Of a stretch of DNA of 64,000 nt, positions 25,795 through 32,856 are shown piece by piece. Every line of letters begins with the position of its first letter. The stretch's first letter is position 1. Source of the stretch: Poriferisodalis sp965208555 (GTDB lineage Bacteria; Actinomycetota; Acidimicrobiia; Acidimicrobiales; Poriferisodalaceae). Where the stretch lies: NCBI RefSeq assembly GCF_965208555.1, contig NZ_OZ242342.1:3162001-3226000 (forward strand), in the 5' to 3' direction. The notes under the pieces are model-generated. The model searched no databases. It was not told where the DNA came from and worked only from the letters and a program-made list of their open reading frames with translations. The position numbers were made by a program, and so were the translations under genes.

Positions 25795-27228
25795 ATGGCA
25801 GATTTCGACTTGGTCATCGTCGGCACCGGCTCGGCCAACTCCATTCCCGGCCCCGAATTCGACGACTGGTCGATCGCCATCGTCGAGCGGGGCGTCTTCG
25901 GCGGCACCTGCCTGAACGTGGGGTGCATTCCGTCCAAGATGTTCGTGTACGCGGCCGATGTGGCTGACACGATCGCAACGGCGGCCGGCTACGGCATCTC
26001 TGCGAGCTTCGACGGTGCCGACTGGCCCTCCATCCGGGACCGCGTGTTCGGGCGAATCGATCCGATTGCCGGCGGCGGTCGTGGCTATCGAATCGGCAGC
26101 GAGTGTCCCAACATCGCCGTGTTCGAAGGCGACGCGCGGTTCGTGAGCGACCGGCGACTGGCCGTGCGCATGCACGACGGGACCACCGAGTCGGTTTCGG
26201 GCCGTCACGTCGTGCTCGGTGCCGGTGCCCGGCCCTACATCCCGCCTTATCGGGGCCTCGGAACCGTGCCGTTCCACACGTCCGACACGGTGATGCGGCT
26301 GGACTCTCTGCCGGAGTCGATGATCGTGCTCGGCGGGGGCTACATCGCGTGCGAGCTGGGCTACGTGTTCTCGGCGCTCGGCACCGAGGTCACCGTCGTC
26401 AACCGCGGCGAGCGTCTGCTGCGCGCCGAGGACGACGAGGTGTCGGCGGCATTCACCACCGCCGCGCAGCGCCATTTCGATCTGCGACTCGGCGCGACGG
26501 TGACCAGCGTGCGCGGAGCTGCCGACTTCATGTATGCCGCCGACGGCTCGCCCAGTGCACACGGCAACACCTACACCGTCGAATTCAGCCGGGACGGCCG
26601 CGCCGAGACCGTGCACGCCGATGTGCTGCTGGTGGCCACCGGGCGGGTGCCCAATGGCGACCAGCTTGCCCTCGATCTCGGGGGGGTGGACGACCGTGAC
26701 GGCCGCGTGCTGACCGACGAGTTCTTCCGTACCTCGGCGCCGGGAGTGTGGGCCTTCGGCGACCTGTCCAGCGAGATCCAGCTCAAGCACCTCGCCAACG
26801 CACAGGTACGAGCACTGAGGCACAACCTGCTGGTGGCCGAGGGCCAGGCGGACGGGCCCATGCGCAGCGTGGACGAACGACTGGTGCCCCATGCGGTGTT
26901 CTCGCACCCGCAGGTCGCGTCGGTGGGTCTCACCGAGCGGGATGCCCGCGCAGCGGGTCTGCCGATCTCAGTGGCGAACAAGCCGTTCGGCCACACCGCC
27001 TACGGCTGGGCAATGGAGGACACCGCCAGCTTCGCCAAGCTGATCGCGCACGCAGAGACCCGCGAACTGCTCGGCGCCCACATCATCGGTCCGCAGGCCT
27101 CCACGCTGATCCAGCAGTTGATCCAGGGCATGTCGTTCGGCCAGACCGTCGATCAGATGGCCCACGAGCAGTTCTACATTCACCCCGCCCTCACCGAGGT
27201 CATCGAGAACGCGCTGCTGGAGCTCTAG
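25795..27228 (+). CDS. mtr: Mycothione reductase
   Basis: 477 aa FAD/NADPH disulfide reductase that reduces mycothiol disulfide (mycothione). FAD motif VGTGSANSI (residues 8-16). Redox pair CLNVGC (about residue 40). NADPH motif GGGYIACELG (about residue 178). The C-terminal catalytic His-Glu pair is in HPALTEVIENALLEL. The GTGSxNSI start and FVYAADVADT separate it from lipoamide dehydrogenase and glutathione reductase. It supports assignment to Actinobacteria. ATG 25795 is 25 bases after the serine hydrolase stop. Confidence 0.93.
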   Translation: MADFDLVIVGTGSANSIPGPEFDDWSIAIVERGVFGGTCLNVGCIPSKMFVYAADVADTIATAAGYGISASFDGADWPSIRDRVFGRIDPIAGGGRGYRIGSECPNIAVFEGDARFVSDRRLAVRMHDGTTESVSGRHVVLGAGARPYIPPYRGLGTVPFHTSDTVMRLDSLPESMIVLGGGYIACELGYVFSALGTEVTVVNRGERLLRAEDDEVSAAFTTAAQRHFDLRLGATVTSVRGAADFMYAADGSPSAHGNTYTVEFSRDGRAETVHADVLLVATGRVPNGDQLALDLGGVDDRDGRVLTDEFFRTSAPGVWAFGDLSSEIQLKHLANAQVRALRHNLLVAEGQADGPMRSVDERLVPHAVFSHPQVASVGLTERDARAAGLPISVANKPFGHTAYGWAMEDTASFAKLIAHAETRELLGAHIIGPQASTLIQQLIQGMSFGQTVDQMAHEQFYIHPALTEVIENALLEL

Positions 27229-27243
27229 CTGGTCCCGTACCGG

Positions 27244-28221
27244 CTACTCGACGCGGCGGGCGTCGGGGATCAGGTTGATCTCCCAGATCACCTCTTCGAG
27301 CCGGTCCTCAGCCGAGACGGCCTCGTAGCGGCACGGCCGCTCTGGCGTGACCGTGGACGGCGCCGGTGTCAGGATGGTCGACGGGCGGGGGTGGCAGAAC
27401 TGCACCACGCTGAGACGGCTGTCGTGCTGGTCGGAGTCGGCCTTGACGCGATGCCAGCCGGCACCGATCAGGCCATTGGTGACGTGCTCCAGCATGATCC
27501 CCGAGTTGATGATGACGTGATCATGCGGCGGCGCGGCGTCGATCCACTCACCCCCGGTACGCACCTGCAGCCCCCGGACCGTCGCCCGGGGCAGGGCAGT
27601 GATGAGGTTGATGTCGGCATGCTCATCCGCCCAGATGTGGCCCTCGCTGCCGCCGCCGGGGGCGTGCGACATCGGCGGGTAGTGAATGGCCCGGGACAGG
27701 TGCGTGCCGTAGGTGGTCGTCCGGTCGAAGTAGGTCTCGTGGGCACCGATGCCCTCAGCGATCACCCGCAGGAAGCGGCGCTGCAGCTCGACGAGCCGCC
27801 GATGGAATTCGGTGAGGATCGCACTGGCGTCGGCGATGTCAGCATCAGGGAAGATCGAGGGCCGGTACCAACGCTTGTACTGGACGGTGAGCGGGTGGCC
27901 GGCCGGGGGCTGGTCGCTCCAGTTGAACATCTCCTTCCAGTCGGGCAGGTCGGAGACGGCGGCGGTCTCGGTCAAACGGCCGGTGTAGCCGCGGGCGCCG
28001 AAGGACTCCGCGTCGACGTAGCGCATCTTCGCCTCGGCCTCGAGCGCGAAGAACCTGCCCAGCACGTCGTAGGCGTCGTCGAGCAGCCCGCCAGAGAGGT
28101 CGTGCGCTGTGTACACGAAGCCGGTCCGCAGGCTGGCCATGACGCCCTCGGTCACAGCTCGACGCTGAGCCGCCGAACCCTGCTCGAAGGCCAGCAGGTC
28201 CACATCGAGAATCTCATCCAT
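27244..28221 (-). CDS. Isopenicillin-N-synthase-like Fe(II)/2-oxoglutarate oxygenase
   Basis: 325 aa. The iron triad is H-x-D in DEHADINLIT (about residue 203) and the distal His in AGWHRVKA (about residue 262). The 2-oxoglutarate arginine is in SRLSVVQF, about 11 residues later. RGYTGRLTE early in the chain is typical of this plant-like 2OG family. The substrate is unknown. It starts 8 bases after the NadD-like gene, so it is the third gene of the selD transcript. Confidence 0.86.
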   Translation of the reverse strand: MDEILDVDLLAFEQGSAAQRRAVTEGVMASLRTGFVYTAHDLSGGLLDDAYDVLGRFFALEAEAKMRYVDAESFGARGYTGRLTETAAVSDLPDWKEMFNWSDQPPAGHPLTVQYKRWYRPSIFPDADIADASAILTEFHRRLVELQRRFLRVIAEGIGAHETYFDRTTTYGTHLSRAIHYPPMSHAPGGGSEGHIWADEHADINLITALPRATVRGLQVRTGGEWIDAAPPHDHVIINSGIMLEHVTNGLIGAGWHRVKADSDQHDSRLSVVQFCHPRPSTILTPAPSTVTPERPCRYEAVSAEDRLEEVIWEINLIPDARRVE

Positions 28222-28229
28222 TGCGCGTC

Positions 28230-28883
28230 TCAGTCTCCTTGCTCGCGTCTCAGCCAGGCTTCATAGCGGGTCGGATCGGTCCAGGCGCCGGTCTCTGTGT
28301 CGAAGCGAGCTGCTTCTGGCACCATCAGTGCCGGGTCCGCCGTTCGGGCTTGAGTGCTCGACACGGTGCCGACCCAGCCCGGCAGGTCGAGCATGAGTTC
28401 GGCGGGGCAGTCGTGCGGTGGGCGGGCTGCGATGGCCACCGTCGGCAGCGCTGCAATGGAGGCGTCCCGGCGTGCTGGGTCGTTCCCATAGAAGACCGGG
28501 TCGTGGATCTGTTGCCACTTGTCGGCGCCCATGACGATGACGTCGAACCCGGCGGCGATCTCCGACAGCAGCTGCGCCGCAGTTACGCTGATCTCGAGCC
28601 AATCGAGATTTGCAGCTACACGCTCGAGCACAGTGAGCCGGTCTGCGAGGCGCGGGCGCTGCACGTCCTCCTTGGCGAGCGCCACTCGGCTCACCGACCA
28701 CACGAGCACATCGAGGCGATGCTGAGACAGCACGGCTTCGCTGATGGCCAGATGAGCAGTCGTGGGCGGGTTGAACGAGCCGGGAAACACGCCCCGTCGT
28801 GACGTGCCTGCAGCCGACGCGGGCGGTGCCGCGGCGGCCGGCGTCCTCGCAGTGTCGTTGGTCGTCCCCTCTGAAGCGACCAC
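28230..28883 (-). CDS. NadD-like nucleotidyltransferase
   Basis: 217 aa. The adenylyltransferase motif is GVFPGSFNPPTTAHL (about residues 31-45), and GADKWQQIHD and SSTQAR (the ISSTxxR-type motif) are also present. Nicotinate-nucleotide adenylyltransferase makes deamido-NAD, but the spacing is divergent and it may act on another nucleotide. The first 30 residues are Ala/Pro/Thr-rich, so the start could be later than GTG 28883. It lies 8 bases after selD and 8 bases before the oxygenase gene. Confidence 0.72.
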   Translation of the reverse strand: MVASEGTTNDTARTPAAAAPPASAAGTSRRGVFPGSFNPPTTAHLAISEAVLSQHRLDVLVWSVSRVALAKEDVQRPRLADRLTVLERVAANLDWLEISVTAAQLLSEIAAGFDVIVMGADKWQQIHDPVFYGNDPARRDASIAALPTVAIAARPPHDCPAELMLDLPGWVGTVSSTQARTADPALMVPEAARFDTETGAWTDPTRYEAWLRREQGD

Positions 28884-28891
28884 GGTGAACC

Positions 28892-30016
28892 TCAGCCCGC
28901 GTCGGAGCCGGCGTCCGCGGTGATCGCGCCCGCGATGGCGATCGTGCCGCTGCTGCCGGCGACCAGTTCGCCGATCACCGCAGCGTCGTGGCCGCTGTCG
29001 CGCAGTTCTTGCACAGCGCCGTCGGCGCGCTCGGGATCGCAGCTGAACAGCAGTCCTCCCGAGGTCTGCGGATCTGCGAGCACGGTTCGGGTCAACTCGT
29101 CGCCGCCGTCGAGGCGCTCAGCGAGATGTTCGAGGTTGCGCCCGGTGCCGCCGGGCACGAAGCCCTCGCCTGCCAGCGTGATCACCTCGGCGAGCAGTGG
29201 CACGGCCGGCGCGTCTACCGCAGCGCTCACCTCGCTGGCCGCAGCCAGCTCTGCCAGGTGACCGAGCAGTCCGAAGCCGGTGACGTCGGTGGCTGCCGTC
29301 GCTGCGGACTTGATGGCCACAGCGGCAGCCGTGTTGTTGAGCCTGCACATCTCGACCACGCCGGCCTCATAGGTGCCCGACAGCGTGCCGCCCCGGGCGA
29401 CCGCTTCAGGCTCGGAACGCTTCAGCGCAGTGGCGAGCAAGCCGGTGCCCAGCGGCTTGGTGAGCACGAGCGCCTGCCCTGGGCGGCCGTCCGCATTGGT
29501 GAGCAGGCCCGTGCCGTCGGCGGCCGGCCTGCAGGTGCCGGTGACCGACATCCCGTAGAGCGGCTCGGGCCCGTCGATCGTGTGGCCGCCGGCGATGATC
29601 CAGCCGCCTTCAGCGGCGGCATCGGCACCGCCGGCGAGCACCTCGCCCAGCAGGTCCAGCGGCAGCACGTCGCGGGGCCACGCCGCCAGATTGAGGGCGA
29701 ACAGCGGGCTGGCGCCCATTGCGTAGATGTCGCTGGCAGCGTTGGCTGCCGCAATGCGTCCCCACGTGCGGGCGTCATCGACGATCGGCGCAAAGAAGTC
29801 GGTCGACGTCACCAGCAGCGCGCCGTCGTCGAGGCGCCACACGGCGGCGTCGTCGCTGGTGTCGGTGCCGACCAGCAGGTCCGGATGCGACGGGGGGGTC
29901 AGATGGCGCAGGACCTGCGCCAGCTCGGATGGCCCGAGCTTGCACGCTCAGCCCGCACCGTGGCTGTACTGGCTCAGCCTGAACGCGGGGCTGTCGTGTG
30001 TGCTGTCGGTCGGCAC
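28892..30016 (-). CDS. selD: Selenide, water dikinase, itself a selenoprotein (Sec23)
   Basis: Makes selenophosphate from selenide and ATP, the selenium donor for Sec-tRNA. 374 aa if TGA 29948-29950 is read as selenocysteine. The N-terminal sequence reads RLSQYSHGAG-U-ACKLGPSEL, matching the SelD active-site loop in which E. coli has Cys17. Further motifs are GTDTSDDAAVW, TSTDFFAPIVDD, AGGHTIDGPEP, TDVTGFGLLGH and DPQTSGGLL. Stopping at TGA would lose the catalytic residue and ATP loop. GTG 30016 is fixed by TACCGT (30024-30029), 7 bases upstream. The hairpin just 3' of TGA is a SECIS candidate. It is the first gene of a three-gene transcript. Confidence 0.93.
29922..29950 (-). promoter_or_regulatory. 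Bacterial SECIS element of selD, with its UGA codon
   Basis: UGA is 29950-29948 on the minus strand. Seven bases later AGCUCGG (29940-29934) pairs perfectly with CCGAGCU (29928-29922) around the loop GCCAU, which begins with G as bacterial SECIS loops do. The outer bases GCG and CGC can extend the stem. Confidence 0.75.
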
Positions 30017-30023
30017 AGCGGCA

Positions 30024-30029
30024 ACGGTA
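30024..30029 (-). promoter_or_regulatory. -10 element of selD
   Basis: TACCGT on the minus strand, 7 bases before GTG 30016. It supports the N-terminal extension through the in-frame TGA. Confidence 0.7.
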
Positions 30030-30071
30030 CCGACGTGGCGCGCCGAGGTGGCCGTCTGGGCCCCACGCCCC

Positions 30072-31211
30072 TCAGTCCAGCAAGCCGTACCGGCGCTTCA
30101 GCTCCAGCACCCGCTGCGCCGACTCGTAGATCCGCTCCTCGGGGATCTCGCCCGACTCCACAGCGGCCAGGATCGCGTCCCGGACGCGCAGCACCCGCTC
30201 GGCTTCGTCGTCCTGGATCTGGTTGGCCAGCAGCACGACGTCCACACCGGCAATCACGGCGCGCACCGCCGCGTGCTCCAGGGTGTACTCCTCGACGATG
30301 GCACCCATGCCCATATCGTCGGAGATCACCACACCCTCGAAGCCGAGCTCATTGCGCAGCAGGCCGGTGACGACGGCCGTTGACAGCGTGGCGGGCAGCG
30401 CTGAGGGGTCCAGCGTGCGGTTGACGACATGGTTGGTCATCACCGCGCCGGCGTAGTCCTGTTCGAACAGCGTCCGGTAGGGAGCGAGTTCGACCTCGCG
30501 CACGAAGCTGTCGGTGACGTCGGTGACACCCAGATGCGTGTCGCCGACCGCGCTGCCGTGGCCGGGGAAGTGCTTCAGCGTCGGCACCACGGACTCGGCG
30601 TGCATAGCGTCCGCGAACGCGCCGGCATGTGCGGCCACCTCGGCGGGATCGGCGCTGAACGCCCGCCCCAGCGCACCGATCGCCGGGCTGTCGGGATACA
30701 CGTCGACGTCCACTACCGGTGCCAGGTTCCAGTTGATGCCCGCTGCACGGAGCTCTCGGGCCAGCTCTGCAGCGATCCTGGACGTTTCCGCCGCGTCGCC
30801 GGCGCCCATCTCGGCGGCCGAGGGCACCGCGACGGGGAAGCCGTACTTCTGCTTGAGCCGGTTGACCAGCCCTCCCTCGGCATCCACGGCAATCAGCAGA
30901 CCGATGTCGCTGTGCTCTTGCAGGCTCGCAGTGAGCGCAGCGAGCTGGTCGGGCGAGACGATGTTGCGCGGCTGCGTGCCGCCGCTGCGTACGTCGTAGT
31001 CGTACACGATGAGCCCTGCGGGGCGGACCTCGTCGAGCAGCTCGGCCACGGCAGGCTCCACGTCGGTGCCGGGAAAGCCGAACAGCAGCATCTGACCCAC
31101 CGCCTCGGGCAGCGTCAGGTCTCGTGCTTCAAGCTCGTCGCTGCTGCAGGCAACTGCGGCCATGACGGCCGCCAGCGCCAGGACGATCAGTGCAGCCAAG
31201 CGGCGGCGCAT
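30072..31211 (-). CDS. nagZ: Glycoside hydrolase family 3 lipoprotein, NagZ-like
   Basis: 379 aa. Beta-N-acetylglucosaminidase family that trims peptidoglycan or other GlcNAc glycans. A lipoprotein signal (LAALIVLALAAVMAAVAC, lipobox cysteine about residue 22) puts it on the outer face of the membrane. The NagZ motif is KHFPGHGSAVGDTH (about residue 213) and the nucleophile Asp is in VVISDDMGM (about residue 289). ATG 31211 overlaps the stop of the nucleoside hydrolase (TGATG). It is the last gene of the operon beginning with the ArsC-like gene. Confidence 0.9.
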   Translation of the reverse strand: MRRRLAALIVLALAAVMAAVACSSDELEARDLTLPEAVGQMLLFGFPGTDVEPAVAELLDEVRPAGLIVYDYDVRSGGTQPRNIVSPDQLAALTASLQEHSDIGLLIAVDAEGGLVNRLKQKYGFPVAVPSAAEMGAGDAAETSRIAAELARELRAAGINWNLAPVVDVDVYPDSPAIGALGRAFSADPAEVAAHAGAFADAMHAESVVPTLKHFPGHGSAVGDTHLGVTDVTDSFVREVELAPYRTLFEQDYAGAVMTNHVVNRTLDPSALPATLSTAVVTGLLRNELGFEGVVISDDMGMGAIVEEYTLEHAAVRAVIAGVDVVLLANQIQDDEAERVLRVRDAILAAVESGEIPEERIYESAQRVLELKRRYGLLD

Positions 31212-32134
31212 CAGCCGTAGCTTCGCACCGCGTCGACGATGAGATCGAGCGCCGTCACGGCATCGATGCCGTAGGCGACGTCGCAGTTGGGCACGGCGTC
31301 GGTGCCTGGGCGCTCATCCACCACCGTCATGCCGCGGGTGAGCCCACCCTCTGTCTCCACGTCGACCTGCCGGGTGCCGAAGGTGAATAGCTCGGGCCGG
31401 GTAACCGCCAGCACGGCGCAGGGGTCGTGCATCGGCGCAGCCTCCAGCCCTGCCCGCTCCCGGTAGCCGGCCAGGTAGAAGTCGAACAGGTCCGCCATGA
31501 AGCCCGGCACTGTGCCGCCTTCTGCCCGCAGCGCAGTGATGACCTCGGGACCGACGCACAGTTGGTGGGTGAGGTTGAGCCCTGCCATGCGCATCACCCG
31601 CGCTCCGCTGCCGAACACGATCTGCGCGGCATGCGGGTCGGCCCAGATGTTGAACTCGGCGGCAGGCGTCACGTTGCCGGCTCCCACCGCGCCGCCCATG
31701 AGCGAGATGCCCGCGATCTGCTCGACGATGTCGGGCGCCTGGCGGATGGCGAGCGCGATGTTCGTGAGCGGGCCCACCGGCACGAGCCACACGTCGTCAT
31801 GCGATCTGACCGTGTCGATGATGCAGCGGACTGCATCGGCGCTTGCGGCCTCCAGATACACCTCCGGTCGCGGCGGTCCGTCCAGCCCGGTCGCCCCGTG
31901 GGCCCGCGGCGCATGCGCTGCGGGCACCAGCAGCGGGCGATCGGCGCCGGCGTGAACCGGTATGTCGAGCCCGGCCAGTTGACATATCAGCAAGGCGTTC
32001 GCCGTGGTGAGATGCAGCGGCGCGTTGCCAGAGACGGTGGTGATGGCCAGCACCTCGCACTCGCGAGCGGCCAGCAGGATCGCCACTGCGTCGTCGTGGC
32101 CGGGATCGCAGTCGAGGATGATCTTCGGGCTCAC
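31211..32134 (-). CDS. Inosine-uridine-type nucleoside hydrolase
   Basis: 307 aa. Hydrolyses the N-glycosidic bond of nucleosides. The N-terminal calcium and catalytic motif DCDPGHDDAVAI (residues 8-19) is intact. VPVGPLTNIALAI, MGGAVGAGNVTPAAEFN and the late HDPCAVLA are typical. Purine or pyrimidine preference cannot be read. GTG 32134 overlaps the DinB-like stop (GTGA). The open frame continues to 32686 as a shadow. Confidence 0.92.
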   Translation of the reverse strand: MSPKIILDCDPGHDDAVAILLAARECEVLAITTVSGNAPLHLTTANALLICQLAGLDIPVHAGADRPLLVPAAHAPRAHGATGLDGPPRPEVYLEAASADAVRCIIDTVRSHDDVWLVPVGPLTNIALAIRQAPDIVEQIAGISLMGGAVGAGNVTPAAEFNIWADPHAAQIVFGSGARVMRMAGLNLTHQLCVGPEVITALRAEGGTVPGFMADLFDFYLAGYRERAGLEAAPMHDPCAVLAVTRPELFTFGTRQVDVETEGGLTRGMTVVDERPGTDAVPNCDVAYGIDAVTALDLIVDAVRSYG

Positions 32135-32847
32135 AGCTTGGTGATGCTGGGTGCCGGCGCGTCGGTCTCGCCCCAGTAGTGGGGCAGGCGCAGGTAGCCG
32201 AAGCGTGTCAGCTCGACTGCCGAGGGCAATCCCTGGATCTGCTTGATCCGCTGGATGGATCGGATGTGCGAGGCCATCTCGTAGAACAGCATCCAGACGG
32301 CGCACTCGAGCGTGTTGACAATCATGCGCTCGTCTTCGGGGTCGTGCCACGCCCTCCGGGGCAGAACGGTGATGGCGTCGTCCCAGAAATGCGTGCTGTG
32401 GCGCGATTCGACCATGTCCCGGAACGTCTCGATCGGATGCGACGCCACCACGTAGCGCATCCAGCTCAGGCCGAGGTCCAGCTTGTCGAGCAGATCGGGC
32501 ACCTCCCAGAACAACGCAGGGTCGAGGCGCAGCCCGTGCTTGTTGTTGCGCCCCTGGTGGTGCTCGGACCACACGATGGGCTCGGGAATGTTGCCGTCGG
32601 GCCACAGCAGCATCCCGCAGCGACGCTTCGAGAAGATCAGCGACACCCAGGCGATGTGGCTGATCTGCCGGCGGATCGACCACCACATCAGCTCCCGGTC
32701 GGGGGACTGGTCATCAAGGTCGAGCTGAGCGTCGGTGAGGCCGTCGATCTCGGCGCGCAGCCACGTGTCGATATGGGAGAAGTACGGCATCGTGCCGGCC
32801 GCGGCATCGGCCGGCATCTCCAGCACGGAAGGATCGACTCTCGCCAT
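32131..32847 (-). CDS. DinB/YfiT-like putative metalloprotein
   Basis: 238 aa, mostly helical. Histidines at positions expected for a DinB-type metal site are in RRQISHIAWVSL (about residue 64) and MASHIRSIQR (about residue 205), but I cannot confirm the third ligand. It is rich in Trp and aromatic residues. Function unknown. Some members are thiol-dependent transferases or isomerases, which would suit a mycothiol user. ATG 32847 has TAGCGT (32854-32859) 6 bases upstream, giving a promoter inside the operon after gcvP. Confidence 0.6.
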   Translation of the reverse strand: MARVDPSVLEMPADAAAGTMPYFSHIDTWLRAEIDGLTDAQLDLDDQSPDRELMWWSIRRQISHIAWVSLIFSKRRCGMLLWPDGNIPEPIVWSEHHQGRNNKHGLRLDPALFWEVPDLLDKLDLGLSWMRYVVASHPIETFRDMVESRHSTHFWDDAITVLPRRAWHDPEDERMIVNTLECAVWMLFYEMASHIRSIQRIKQIQGLPSAVELTRFGYLRLPHYWGETDAPAPSITKL

Positions 32848-32856
32848 GAGCGAACG

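Noticed and set aside
28892..29842. selD starting at the internal GTG 29842
   Set aside because: This start lacks the catalytic loop. The upstream sequence through the TGA matches SelD and ends at a leaderless start.
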